64,000 nucleotides of DNA from Streptomyces sp. NBC_00525. Its GTDB lineage: Bacteria; Actinomycetota; Actinomycetes; Streptomycetales; Streptomycetaceae. Both the position numbers and the translations under genes were made by a program. The DNA lies in assembly GCF_036346595.1 (NCBI RefSeq), contig NZ_CP107834.1, positions 5,518,001 through 5,582,000 on the forward strand, read 5' to 3'. Position 1 is the stretch's first letter; every line of letters starts with the position of its first letter. Shown one piece after another: positions 55,188 to 64,000 of this stretch. Under the pieces are notes generated by a model. That model saw nothing but the letters and a program-made list of their open reading frames with translations. It had not been told where the DNA came from and made no database searches.

Positions 55188-56867
55188 GTGAACCGCGTGT
55201 TTGACACCTCCAGTCGAGAGACGGCTGGCGAGACCCCCACGGGCCCCGGCCGCCGCCCGGAGCCCGCGCCCGCGCAGCTGCGCAGGGGCCGTACGGAGCG
55301 ACGGGTCGTCGTCGACATGCACAAGCGTGTCGCGCTGGTGCACGACCGCCTCACGCCCCTCGCCGCGCGCGAGATGAACAACCTGGAAGTCCGCCGCGCC
55401 CTGGAGGCCGCCGGGATCGACTGGTTCGCCGTACCCGCTCTCGACGACACCGCGTCGGCGATCGGCGTGGACGCGCGCCGCCGCCCGCAGGCCCTGGCCG
55501 CGCTGCGCGCCCGGCTGTCCGGGAGCAAGGGCTACCTGGCCCGCCCGAAGACCGGCATGGCCCCCGGCGACGGCGCCTGGGACGGCGCGTCCCCCAAGAC
55601 GTGGGAACGGGCGGCCGGCCTCTCCGTCGTCCGCGTCTTCTGGTTCCGCACCACCGAGGAAGGCCGCCTCACCCACGGCGCCGACACGGGCTGCGACGTC
55701 GAGTTCTGGGAGCCCGAGGAGAGCGTCCCCGGCCAGGGGATCGACCGCCTCGCCGCCCCCCGCCGCAACCGCGCCAGCGAGCACGTCTCCCTCACGCAGT
55801 CCGAGCTGGTCGTGCCCGGGGAGCACATGACCAAGCTGGTGGGCCGGGCCCACGGCTCCGAGGTGCCGCAGCTGCGCCCCACCCGGACCCGCCCCGAACT
55901 GGACATCCCCTTCCCCGACGAGCACCCCTTCCCCATCGACGTCGTCTACACCTGGGTGGACGGCGACGACCCGGCCTGGCAGCGGCGCCGCGCCGAGAGC
56001 CGCGGCGAGGTCTTCCACGCCGAGGCGGCGAGCCTCGCCCGCTACGTCTCCCGCGACGAGCTGAAGTACAGCCTCCGCTCGGTCCGCATGTTCATGCCGT
56101 GGGTGCGCAACATCTACATCGTCACCGACCAGCAGACCCCGCACTGGTGGGCCCCCGGCGACGGCCGGGCCCGCGTGGTGGACCACCGGGAGATCTTCGA
56201 CGACCCGTCCCACCTGCCCACCTTCAACAGCCACGCGATCGAGTCCCGGCTGCACCACATCCCCGGACTCTCCCGCCACTTCGTCTACTTCAACGACGAC
56301 ATGTTCATCGGACGGACGCTCACACCCTCCGCGTTCTTCCACCCCAACGGCATCGCCAAGTTCTTCCCGTCCCCGGCCCAGGTCCCCTACGGCCCGCCGG
56401 AGCCCGAGGAAGTGCCGACCTCGGTCGCCGCCAAGAACAACCGCCGGCTCATCCAGCAGCGGTTCGGCCGCACCCTCGTACAGAAGATGAAGCACGTGCC
56501 GTACGCGCTCAACCGGGACATCCTCGCCGCCATCGAACGCGACTTCCCCGAGGAGCACCGGGGCACCTCCGCCAGCCCCGTGCGCAGCATCACCGACCTG
56601 TCCATCGCCTCCTCGCTGCACCACTACTACGCCTACTACTCCGGGTGCAGCCTCCCCGGCGACCTGCGGTACGGCTACTTCGCGCTGGACGACCCCGAGC
56701 TGGAGCACAAGCTGGAACTGCTGCTCCTGCGCCGGGACCGGGACACCTTCTGCCTGAACGACTCCGCGAGCGACCCCGCCGAGATCGAGCACCAGAGCCA
56801 CCTGCTCCACCGGTTCCTGGAGGCCTTCTACCCGGTGCCGAGCCCGTACGAGAAGACGGCGGCCTGA
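55188..56867 (+). CDS. Stealth-family sugar-phosphate transferase 2
   Basis: A 559-residue paralogue of the preceding protein, GTG 55188, 48 bp downstream. It has the same regions: CR1 [18 protein letters not shown]2 [48 protein letters not shown]3 HFVYFNDDMFIGR, CR4 RDTFCLNDS. The N-terminal region differs but keeps TGCDVEFWEPEE. Two Stealth enzymes in series suggest a polymer with two different sugar-phosphate linkages, or two polymers. Three base pairs separate it from the next glycosyltransferase gene. Confidence 0.9.
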   Translation: MNRVFDTSSRETAGETPTGPGRRPEPAPAQLRRGRTERRVVVDMHKRVALVHDRLTPLAAREMNNLEVRRALEAAGIDWFAVPALDDTASAIGVDARRRPQALAALRARLSGSKGYLARPKTGMAPGDGAWDGASPKTWERAAGLSVVRVFWFRTTEEGRLTHGADTGCDVEFWEPEESVPGQGIDRLAAPRRNRASEHVSLTQSELVVPGEHMTKLVGRAHGSEVPQLRPTRTRPELDIPFPDEHPFPIDVVYTWVDGDDPAWQRRRAESRGEVFHAEAASLARYVSRDELKYSLRSVRMFMPWVRNIYIVTDQQTPHWWAPGDGRARVVDHREIFDDPSHLPTFNSHAIESRLHHIPGLSRHFVYFNDDMFIGRTLTPSAFFHPNGIAKFFPSPAQVPYGPPEPEEVPTSVAAKNNRRLIQQRFGRTLVQKMKHVPYALNRDILAAIERDFPEEHRGTSASPVRSITDLSIASSLHHYYAYYSGCSLPGDLRYGYFALDDPELEHKLELLLLRRDRDTFCLNDSASDPAEIEHQSHLLHRFLEAFYPVPSPYEKTAA

Positions 56868-56870
56868 GCT

Positions 56871-58877
56871 GTGAACATCGAGATCCTGGCCCACACCCTG
56901 GCCACTGATTCCATCGGCGCGCGGGCGGCCGCCCGGCTCGCCCAGTCCCTCGCCCCCCGCCACCGGGTCACCGTCGTCACCGCACGGGGCGCCGCCGAAC
57001 CGCACGCCGCCCTCCGCTTCCCGGAGAACGTGACCGTCACCGCCCTGGCCCCCGCGGTCGGCTCCGGTGACCGGGACGACGACGAGACCTCGCAGCTCGT
57101 CCTCGCCGGCGACCCCGAGTTCCGGCGCTACAACCGCTCCGACGACAACAGGCTCCGCAAGCACCTGGGCGGGACCACCGCCGACGTGGTGATCGCCCTC
57201 AGCTCCGCGCTCGGCGCGGTCCTGGCGCAGTGCTCCGTGCCCCACGCCCGGCGCATCGCCCGCCAGCCCGCACCCGTCGAACGGCTCCCGGAGTCGGTAC
57301 GCCCCCGCTGGACGGAGCTGTACCGCGAACTCGACGCCGTCGTCCCTCTCACCCGGGGCGACGCGAACGCCCCCGAGTACCAGGCGCTGCGCGGCGCCGG
57401 TGTCGAGGTGTGCCAGATCGCCGAACCGGTGCTCCTGGCCGAGGGTCCGGACAAGCCGACCACCGGCGTGGTGATCAGCGCCGGGCGACTGGTCTCGCAC
57501 CGCCGCGTCGACCTGGCCCTGCACGCCTTCGCCCGGACCCACGCGACACAGCCCGGCTGGCAGCTGCGGCTGTTCGGCACCGGACCGCTGCGCCGCGAGA
57601 CCCGCGACCTGGTCACCGCCCTGGGCTTGCACGACCGCGTGCTCGTCTTCAACCGCGAAGCCGCGGAGGAGGACTTCTACGACGCCGACATCGCCCTGGT
57701 CACCTACGAGCGCATGGACAGCGCCCGCCCGGTCCTCGAAGCGCTCGCCCAGGCCACCCCGGTCGTCGCCACGGACGCGCCCTTCGGCGCTCCCGAGGTG
57801 CTCGCCGACGGCCACGCCGGGCTGCTCGTCCCGGTCGGCGACGTCCACGCCACGGCCCACGCGCTGGAGCGCTACATGGCGGACGAACGCCTGCGCTCCG
57901 CCCACCGGGACGCGGCCCTGCACATCGCGCGGTCCGCGAGCGCCGACCAGGTCGGCGACGCCTACGAGGAACTGTTCGCCGCCGTCAAGGCCGGCGCACG
58001 CGGCCGGTGGGGCCAGCGACGGCGAACCGGCGGCGGTGGCGCCCCCACCGAGGACCGGCCCCGCCCCACCGCCGACTGCCGGCTGCTGCCGGACGGCGCC
58101 TGGGAGCTGACCCTGCACGGCGTGTCCGGCGCCCGCGTCCTGCGCGTCAAGGACGAGAGCAAGGGCGGCGGCGAGGTCGACTTCGCCATCGGGGGCGGCG
58201 GTACCCGGGCACAGATCGACGCCCGCGCCCTGTCCGGGCTGCGCGAGGGCCGCGCCGACTTCTACGCGGTCGACGGCAAGGGCAAGGAGCGCCGGCTGCG
58301 CTACGGGCGGTGCACGCTCGGCGGCGCCCGCGACGTCGGCCATCTGAGCGACCTGGACCACTTCCACTGGGCCCTGCCGTATGCGACCGAGGGCGGCTAT
58401 CTGCGCCTGCGCGTCTGGTCCCGGCAGAGCCACGCCGAACTGGTCACCGTCGACTACACCGACACCAGCCTCTGGCTCACCGGCTGGCTCCAGGGCCAGT
58501 GGCAGCCCGGCGGCGAGTGGCTGCTGCTGCTCCGCCGCCGCCAGGAGCCCACCCGCACCCTCGCGGTCGGCCGGGCACGCTTCGAGGACGGCTGGTTCGG
58601 CGCGGAGCTGAGCATGGACGAGACCATGAGGGCCCGGCTGTTCACGCGGGAGAACTGGGACGTGCTGCTCACCGACGGCAGCGGCAGCGAGCCGGTCAGG
58701 GTGGCCCGCATCGCCGACGACCAGGTGATGCGGCGCGATGTGCAGCGCTTCCCCGAGCTGGTGCGCGAGGAGCCGGCGCATCTGTTCGGACCCGACGTGG
58801 GCCGGGCCGTCGTCGGACTGCGCCCCTACTTCACCGCCGACAACGAACTCTCTGTCGTGGTGACCGAGCACCACTGA
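56871..58877 (+). CDS. GT4 glycosyltransferase with C-terminal extension, 1
   Basis: A 668-residue protein, GTG 56871, nearly abutting the Stealth gene. Residues 1-380 are a GT-B fold of family GT4: VVISAGRLVSHRRVDLALHA binds the nucleotide, then WQLRLFGTGPLRRET and the acidic motif ERMDSARPVLEALAQATPVV, which stands in for the usual E-x7-E. Residues about 395-668 form an extra beta-rich region ending in PYFTADNELSVVV. The same ending occurs in the next protein, so the extension is a shared domain. It probably transfers a hexose from a nucleotide sugar to the growing glycopolymer. There is no membrane helix. Confidence 0.87.
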   Translation: MNIEILAHTLATDSIGARAAARLAQSLAPRHRVTVVTARGAAEPHAALRFPENVTVTALAPAVGSGDRDDDETSQLVLAGDPEFRRYNRSDDNRLRKHLGGTTADVVIALSSALGAVLAQCSVPHARRIARQPAPVERLPESVRPRWTELYRELDAVVPLTRGDANAPEYQALRGAGVEVCQIAEPVLLAEGPDKPTTGVVISAGRLVSHRRVDLALHAFARTHATQPGWQLRLFGTGPLRRETRDLVTALGLHDRVLVFNREAAEEDFYDADIALVTYERMDSARPVLEALAQATPVVATDAPFGAPEVLADGHAGLLVPVGDVHATAHALERYMADERLRSAHRDAALHIARSASADQVGDAYEELFAAVKAGARGRWGQRRRTGGGGAPTEDRPRPTADCRLLPDGAWELTLHGVSGARVLRVKDESKGGGEVDFAIGGGGTRAQIDARALSGLREGRADFYAVDGKGKERRLRYGRCTLGGARDVGHLSDLDHFHWALPYATEGGYLRLRVWSRQSHAELVTVDYTDTSLWLTGWLQGQWQPGGEWLLLLRRRQEPTRTLAVGRARFEDGWFGAELSMDETMRARLFTRENWDVLLTDGSGSEPVRVARIADDQVMRRDVQRFPELVREEPAHLFGPDVGRAVVGLRPYFTADNELSVVVTEHH

Positions 58878-58918
58878 CAGCGGCCTCCAACGGCCCTCGA
58901 GAACCCCAGAGGACACTT

Positions 58919-60913
58919 GTGCGGATCTCCTTCCTGCTCCACAGCATCGACAACTTCGGCGGGGTGCCGCGGGCGACCAGCAGTCTGGCCTCCGCGCTGG
59001 CGGCCCAGCACGACGTGGAGATCGTCTCGATCTTCCGGACGGCGGACCGGCCGTCCTTCGCCCCGTCGGCCGCGGTCACGGTCCGCCACCTCGTGGACCA
59101 GCGCGGCGGTGCCCAGAAGGCCGGGAAGCCGTCCCGGATCATGCCGCGCGAGGACGGCTGGGCGGACCGCTACACGCAGGAGACCGACGAGCTGATCCTC
59201 GGCCACCTCGCGAGCACGAGTGCCGACGTCGTGATCGTCGCCCGGCCGGGGCTCGCCGCGTACCTCATCGCCCACGGGCGGCACGGCTACGGCCGCGTGG
59301 TCATCGACCACGAGAGCTCGATGGTGCCCTCCCAGGCGCTGCGCGACCGCACCCTGGAGCTGTACCGGGAGATGGACGGAGTCGTCTGCCTCACCCAGGC
59401 AGACCTGGAGAGCTACCGGCGCCTGCTCGGCGACACGGCGCCCCCGTTCGCGGCCATCGGCAACATCGTGCCGCCGCCGGCCCGCCACGCCCCGGTCCGC
59501 GGACTGCCGCTGATCGCCGCAGCCGGACGGCTCGTGCCGCTCAAGGGCTTCGACACGCTGATCAACGCGTTCTCGATGGTCGCCCCGCACCACCCGCAGT
59601 GGCGGCTGCGCATCTACGGCCGCGGCCCCGAGCAGGCCCGGCTGCAGGACCTCGTGCACGCCCACGGCCTCAGCGACTCGGTCCGGCTGATGGGCGCGCT
59701 GCCCGACCTCACCGCGGAGTGGGACAAGGCCGCGTTCGCGGTGAGCGCGGCCCGCCGCGAGTCCTTCGGGCTCACCCTGGTGGAGGCCATGCATCACGGA
59801 CTGCCGGTGCTCGCCGCCGACGCCCCCTTCGGCCCCGGCGAGATCGTCGTGCCGGGCCGCAACGGCATCCTGGTCCCGGTCGGGGACGAGGAGTCCATGG
59901 CCCAGGCGATGCGCTATCTGATCGAACAGCCGGCCGTGCGGGAGCAGCTGTCCGAGGGCGCCTACGCCTCGGCCCCGCTCTACAGCGCCGAGCAGATCGC
60001 CTTCCGCTACGACACGTTCCTGCGCGACGTGGTGGCCGCCGTGCCGAGGGCGCAGGCCGCCCCGGCCCCGGCCGCCGGCCCGTCCGGCGTACCGGCGGAG
60101 GTCCTGGTACGCGGCGACGGCGCCATCGAGGTCCGCGCCGTACTGCCGCCCGGCGCCGAGCCCCCGGTACTGCGCGTCACTCTGAGAAGGGCCGAGGCGC
60201 CGCTCGTCAGGCTGGCCGCTCTCGGGACGTCGGTGGACGAGGCGACCGGTGTGGTGCGCGCCGTGTACGCGGTCCCCGCCGAGCCGCCGGTCCTCGCCGA
60301 GGGCCGCTACGACATCGACGTGGAGCTGCCGGACGGGCAGCGCCGGCCCTTCGACGTGGAGAACGTCCACACCGGTGGCCTCCTCGTCCGCCGCATTCCG
60401 GCCGAGGGTCCCGCGTACTGGCCCATGCCCTACCGCACGGCGGACGGCCATCTGTCCGTCTTCGTACGCCACCGCGTGGAGCACGCCGAGGTGCACGCCG
60501 TGGTGGTCGGCCAGGACGGCTGGCTCGTGCGGGGCAGCCTGATCACCCCGCCGGGCACCGATCTCTCCGCGCTGCGGCTCGCCGCCTCGCCCCGCAAGGG
60601 CAGCGCCGCCTCCACCATCGCGGGCCAGGTCTCCATGGGGTACGACGGGGCCTTCGAGGCGCACCTGCCGTTCGCCGGAGTGGTCGCCGCCTCGTCCGGC
60701 GGCCACGACGACTGGGACCTGTGGCTGGAGCGCGAACCCGGCCTGCCGCGCATCCGCCTCGCCCGCTTCTTCGACGACATCCTGGAACGCAAGCGGATCG
60801 ACGTCTATCCCACCCAGCGCTGGCACCACCCCACCCAGGGCCCGACCCGCGGCCGGGTCTTCTTCACCCCGGGCAACGAACTCTCCTTCACCGTCAGCCC
60901 CGACAAGGGCTGA
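58919..60913 (+). CDS. GT4 glycosyltransferase with C-terminal extension, 2
   Basis: A 664-residue protein from GTG 58919, with GAGGA 5 bp upstream. The frame is open far upstream, but that part overlaps the previous gene out of frame. The start MRISFLLHSIDNFGGVPRAT has the GGV glycine loop of GT4 enzymes. The donor domain shows AAAGRLVPLKGFDTLINAF, WRLRIYGRGPEQARL and the full E-x7-E motif ESFGLTLVEAMHHGLPVLA. Residues about 390-664 are a beta-rich extension ending VFFTPGNELSFTV, matching the preceding protein. Position between another GT4 and galU supports cell-wall polymer synthesis. Donor and acceptor sugars are unknown. Confidence 0.88.
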   Translation: MRISFLLHSIDNFGGVPRATSSLASALAAQHDVEIVSIFRTADRPSFAPSAAVTVRHLVDQRGGAQKAGKPSRIMPREDGWADRYTQETDELILGHLASTSADVVIVARPGLAAYLIAHGRHGYGRVVIDHESSMVPSQALRDRTLELYREMDGVVCLTQADLESYRRLLGDTAPPFAAIGNIVPPPARHAPVRGLPLIAAAGRLVPLKGFDTLINAFSMVAPHHPQWRLRIYGRGPEQARLQDLVHAHGLSDSVRLMGALPDLTAEWDKAAFAVSAARRESFGLTLVEAMHHGLPVLAADAPFGPGEIVVPGRNGILVPVGDEESMAQAMRYLIEQPAVREQLSEGAYASAPLYSAEQIAFRYDTFLRDVVAAVPRAQAAPAPAAGPSGVPAEVLVRGDGAIEVRAVLPPGAEPPVLRVTLRRAEAPLVRLAALGTSVDEATGVVRAVYAVPAEPPVLAEGRYDIDVELPDGQRRPFDVENVHTGGLLVRRIPAEGPAYWPMPYRTADGHLSVFVRHRVEHAEVHAVVVGQDGWLVRGSLITPPGTDLSALRLAASPRKGSAASTIAGQVSMGYDGAFEAHLPFAGVVAASSGGHDDWDLWLEREPGLPRIRLARFFDDILERKRIDVYPTQRWHHPTQGPTRGRVFFTPGNELSFTVSPDKG

Positions 60914-60969
60914 TTTCCCGTCACATCGTCACACCGTCACATCAGCCGTTCGCTGTGGAGTAAACGTTT

Positions 60970-61884
60970 ATGCACAGGCACCACCGCCAGACCCGCAAGG
61001 CCGTCATCCCGGCTGCGGGTCTCGGCACCCGATTCCTCCCCGCGACCAAGGCGACTCCCAAGGAGATGCTTCCGGTCGTGGACCGGCCCGCCATCGAGTA
61101 CGTCGTGGCGGAGGCCGTACGGAGCGGGCTCGACGACGTGCTGATGGTGACCGGCCGCAACAAGCGGGCCCTGGAGGACCACTTCGACCGGGCCTACGAG
61201 CTGGAACACCTGCTGGAGCTGAAGGGCGACCTCGGCAAGCTGGCCCACGTCCGCGAGTCGAGCGAGCTGGCCGACGTCCACTACGTACGGCAGGGCAACC
61301 CGCTCGGTCTCGGCCACGCCGTCCTGTGCGCCGAACCGCACGTCGGCGACTCCCCGTTCGCGGTGCTGCTCGGCGACGACCTCATCGACGAGCGGGACCC
61401 GCTGCTGGTTCGGATGCTGGAGGTCCAGGAGCAGCGCGGCGGCAGCGTCGTGGCGCTCATGGAGGTCGAGCCCGACCGCACCCACCTCTACGGATGCGCG
61501 GCCGTGGCCCCGCTGGACGACGAGGCGGGAGACGTCCTGGCCGTCACGGACCTCGTGGAGAAGCCCGAACCCGGCACCGCGCCCAGCAACCTCGCCGTGA
61601 TCGGGCGCTACGTCCTGGCCCCGGAGATCTTCGAGGTCCTGCGCAAGACCCCACCTGGCCGGGGCGGCGAGATCCAGCTGACCGACGCGCTGCGCCGGCT
61701 GGCCCTCGACCCGTCGCTCGGCGGCCCCGTGCACGCCGTCGTCTTCTCCGGCCGCCGCTACGACACCGGGGACCGGGGCGACTATCTGCGCACCGTCGTC
61801 CGGCTGGCCAGCGAGCGCGCGGACCTCGGCCCGGAATTCCGTTCCTGGCTGCGCGAGTTCGTCAAGGAAGAGGGCATCCTCTGA
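60970..61884 (+). CDS. galU: UTP-glucose-1-phosphate uridylyltransferase
   Basis: A 304-residue nucleotidyltransferase making UDP-glucose from UTP and glucose 1-phosphate. The start has GGAG 9 bp before ATG 60970. The nucleotide signature is AVIPAAGLGTRFLPATKATP, followed by KEMLPVVDRPAIEYVV, the Mg site VLLGDDLIDE and the sugar-binding GGEIQLTDALRRL. The length is normal for bacterial GalU. As the last gene of the Stealth/GT4 run it can supply the UDP-sugar donor. A perfect 15-bp hairpin ends the transcript. Confidence 0.93.
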   Translation: MHRHHRQTRKAVIPAAGLGTRFLPATKATPKEMLPVVDRPAIEYVVAEAVRSGLDDVLMVTGRNKRALEDHFDRAYELEHLLELKGDLGKLAHVRESSELADVHYVRQGNPLGLGHAVLCAEPHVGDSPFAVLLGDDLIDERDPLLVRMLEVQEQRGGSVVALMEVEPDRTHLYGCAAVAPLDDEAGDVLAVTDLVEKPEPGTAPSNLAVIGRYVLAPEIFEVLRKTPPGRGGEIQLTDALRRLALDPSLGGPVHAVVFSGRRYDTGDRGDYLRTVVRLASERADLGPEFRSWLREFVKEEGIL

Positions 61885-61936
61885 CAACCGGCCCCCGGCA
61901 GCTGACGACCAGAGCCGGCGCCGGGGGCGGAACGGA

Positions 61937-61970
61937 CGAGGGCCGTACGGGAAACCCCGTACGGCCCTCG
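61937..61970. terminator. Bidirectional terminator between galU and fadB
   Basis: CGAGGGCCGTACGGG and CCCGTACGGCCCTCG form a perfect 15-bp stem with an AAAC loop, lying between the convergent galU and fadB stops. Confidence 0.92.
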
Positions 61971-61990
61971 CCGTGTCCGGCCGGCAGACG

Positions 61991-64000
61991 TTACGCCGGG
62001 ACGCTCGCCACGCCCCGCGCCAGGAACTTCTTCCCGTTCACCCGCTCCGACACGCCCTCGCGGTCCAGGTACGGCGTGATGCCGCCCAGGTGGAAGGGCC
62101 AGCCCGCGCCGGTGATCAGGCAGAGGTCGATGTCCTGGGCCTCGGCGACGACGCCCTCGTCCAGCATCAGGCCGATCTCCTGGGCCACCGCGTCCAGGAC
62201 GCGGTCGCGGACCTGCTCCTCGGTCAGGACGGTGTCGCCCTGCTTGAGGAGGGCGGCGACCTCCGGGTCCAGCTCCGGCTTGCCGGACTCGTAGACGTAG
62301 AAGCCGCGCTTGCCCGCCTTGACGACGGCCGCCAGGTTCTCGGAGACGGTGAAGCGCTCCGGGAAGGCGCGGTTCAGGGTCTCGGAGACGTGCAGGCCGA
62401 TCGCCGGGCCGACCAGCTCCAGGAGCACCAGCGGGGACATCGGCAGGCCGAGCGGCTCGATGGCCTTCTCCGCGACCTCGACCGGGGTGCCCTCGTCGAT
62501 GACGTTCTGGATCTCGCCCATGAAGCGGGTGAGGATGCGGTTGACGACGAACGCCGGGGCGTCCTTCACCAGCACCGCGGTCTTCTTCAGCTTGCGGGCC
62601 ACCCCGAAGGCCGTGGCCAGCGAGGCGTCGTCCGTCTTCTCGCCGCGCACGATCTCCAGCAGCGGGAGGATCGCGACCGGGTTGAAGAAGTGGAAGCCGA
62701 CGACCCGCTCCGGGTGCTGGAGCTTCGACGCCATCTCGGTGACCGAGAGGGAGGAGGTGTTGGTGGCGAGGATCGCGTGCGCCGGGGCGACCGCCTCGAC
62801 CTCCGCGAACACCTGCTGCTTGACGCCGATCTCCTCGAAGACGGCCTCGATGATGAAGTCGGCGTCGGAGAAGCCCTCCGCCTTGTCCAGCACACCGGTG
62901 ACCAGGGCCTTGAGGCGGTTGGCCTTGTCCTGGTTGACGCGGCCCTTGGCGAGCAGCTTCTCGATCTCGGCGTGGACGTAGCCCACACCCTTGTCCACGC
63001 GCTCCTGGTCGATGTCGGTCAGCACGACCGGCACCTCCAGGCGGCGCAGGAACAGCAGGGCGAGCTGGCTGGCCATCAGGCCCGCGCCCACCACGCCGAC
63101 CTTGGTGACCGGGCGCGCCAGGTTCTTGTCCGGGGCACCGGCCGGGCGCTTGGCGCGCTTCTGGACCAGGTTGAACGAGTAGATGCCGGAGCGCAGCTCG
63201 CCGCCCATGATCAGGTCCGCCAGGGCCTGGTCCTCGCGGTCGAAGCCGGCGGACAGGTCGCCGTCCTTGGCCGCGGCGATGATCTCCAGCGCGCGGTACG
63301 CGGCCGGGGCGGCGCCGTGCACCTTGGAGTCGGCGATGGCACGGCCGCGGGCGACGGCCTGGTCCCAGGCCTCACCGCGGTCCACGTCGGGGCGCTCCAC
63401 CGTGACCGTGCCGTTGAGCACGTCGGCGGTCCACACGAGCGAGCGCTCCAGGAAGTCCGCGCCCTCGAAGATCGCGTCGGCGATGCCGAGCTCGAAGACC
63501 TGCTTGCCCTTGAGCTGGCGGTTCTGGTTCAGCGAGTTCTCGATGATCACCGAGACCGCGCGGTCGGCGCCGATCAGGTTCGGCAGCAGCGCGCAGCCGC
63601 CCCAGCCGGGCACCAGGCCGAGGAAGACCTCGGGCAGCGAGAACGCGGGCAGCGCCTTGGAGACGGTGCGGTACGTGCAGTGCAGCCCGACCTCGACGCC
63701 GCCGCCCATCGCCGCGCCGTTGTAGTACGCGAAGGTGGGCACCGCGAGGCCGGAGAGCCGGCGGAAGACGTCGTGGCCGCCCTTGCCGATGGCCAGCGCG
63801 TCCTTGTGCTCCTTGAGCAGCTCGACGCCCTTGAGGTCGGCGCCGACCGCGAAGATGAACGGCTTGCCGGTGATGCCGACGCCGGTGATCGCGCCCTCGG
63901 CGGCCTCCTTCTCGACCTGGTCGACGGCGGCGTCCAGGTTCGCCAGCGACTGCGGTCCGAAGGTGGTCGGCTTGGTGTGGTCCAGGCCGTTGTCCAGCGT
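61991..64000 (-). CDS. fadB: Fatty-acid oxidation complex alpha subunit (enoyl-CoA hydratase/3-hydroxyacyl-CoA dehydrogenase), 5'-truncated
   Basis: The frame is open through the right edge, so the N-terminus lies beyond 64000; 669 codons plus the stop are visible. The first part is crotonase-fold: oxyanion region FIFAVGADLKG, then YYNGAAMGGGVEVGLH and PEVFLGLVPGWGG with the two catalytic glutamates of hydratases. The second part is the NAD-dependent dehydrogenase: dinucleotide motif VGVVGAGLMASQLALLFLRR, ATNTSSLSVTEMA, and catalytic His in VVGFHFFNPV, then two C-terminal dehydrogenase repeats. It performs hydration and oxidation steps of beta-oxidation. The usual thiolase partner (fadA) is expected upstream, outside the window. 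Confidence 0.92.
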   Translation of the reverse strand, partial: TLDNGLDHTKPTTFGPQSLANLDAAVDQVEKEAAEGAITGVGITGKPFIFAVGADLKGVELLKEHKDALAIGKGGHDVFRRLSGLAVPTFAYYNGAAMGGGVEVGLHCTYRTVSKALPAFSLPEVFLGLVPGWGGCALLPNLIGADRAVSVIIENSLNQNRQLKGKQVFELGIADAIFEGADFLERSLVWTADVLNGTVTVERPDVDRGEAWDQAVARGRAIADSKVHGAAPAAYRALEIIAAAKDGDLSAGFDREDQALADLIMGGELRSGIYSFNLVQKRAKRPAGAPDKNLARPVTKVGVVGAGLMASQLALLFLRRLEVPVVLTDIDQERVDKGVGYVHAEIEKLLAKGRVNQDKANRLKALVTGVLDKAEGFSDADFIIEAVFEEIGVKQQVFAEVEAVAPAHAILATNTSSLSVTEMASKLQHPERVVGFHFFNPVAILPLLEIVRGEKTDDASLATAFGVARKLKKTAVLVKDAPAFVVNRILTRFMGEIQNVIDEGTPVEVAEKAIEPLGLPMSPLVLLELVGPAIGLHVSETLNRAFPERFTVSENLAAVVKAGKRGFYVYESGKPELDPEVAALLKQGDTVLTEEQVRDRVLDAVAQEIGLMLDEGVVAEAQDIDLCLITGAGWPFHLGGITPYLDREGVSERVNGKKFLARGVASVPA

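Overview
The window is high-GC actinobacterial DNA, almost certainly Streptomyces. It shows strong third-position G/C bias, frequent GTG starts, 4-bp ATGA/GTGA gene overlaps, GGAGG ribosome sites, lipobox and twin-arginine sugar-binding proteins, and GC-rich perfect hairpin terminators. From about 36.6 kb rightwards the gene order (ngcEFG, a ROK regulator, xylFGH, dxs, an amino-acid permease, ... fadB) is the chromosomal order I recall around SCO6005-SCO6026 of S. coelicolor. The left part looks accessory.

Region 1 (1-24,456, + strand): a nonribosomal peptide synthetase (NRPS) operon cut by the left window edge. Three synthetases and a SyrP/TauD-like oxygenase are coupled by 4-bp stop/start overlaps. 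Visible order: (A)-T-C-A-T-C-A-T; then TubC docking-C-A-T-C-A-T-TE-TE; then A-T-C-A-T-C-A-T; then the oxygenase. Eight adenylation (A) domains are visible. Two are near-identical threonine-type domains with unusual GT-rich codon use, one is glycine-type, and one lacks the usual Asp235. The tandem thioesterase (TE) is the most striking feature: TE1 has Cys/Asn/His where TE2 has the ordinary Ser/Asp/His. I do not recognise the product.

Region 2 (24,481-33,624): two tandem secreted FG-GAP/VCBS paralogues (- strand), then a sugar locus. An ABC importer operon ending in a GH1 beta-glucosidase (- strand) diverges from a GH31 alpha-xylosidase (+ strand), with palindromic operator candidates between them. 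The enzymes suggest use of xyloglucan-type oligosaccharides such as isoprimeverose.

Region 3 (33,593-36,655): a membrane-anchored alpha/beta hydrolase divergent from a LysR regulator, a 33-bp tandem repeat, and a histidine phosphatase.

Region 4 (36,656-49,077): ngcEFG (N-acetylglucosamine/chitobiose import) with DasR-like sites upstream; a ROK regulator (rok7B7-like); xylFGH (xylose import) with a candidate Rok7B7 site; dxs; and an APC-family amino-acid permease. Most units are closed by perfect hairpins.

Region 5 (49,243-61,884): two paralogous beta-propeller-like proteins flanking a LytR-CpsA-Psr (LCP) ligase gene, then two Stealth-type sugar-phosphate transferases, two GT4 glycosyltransferases with a shared C-terminal extension, and galU. 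It reads as a cell-wall or capsular glycopolymer locus. At the right edge lies a truncated fadB-type beta-oxidation gene (- strand). No tRNA, rRNA, CRISPR array or insertion sequence was seen.
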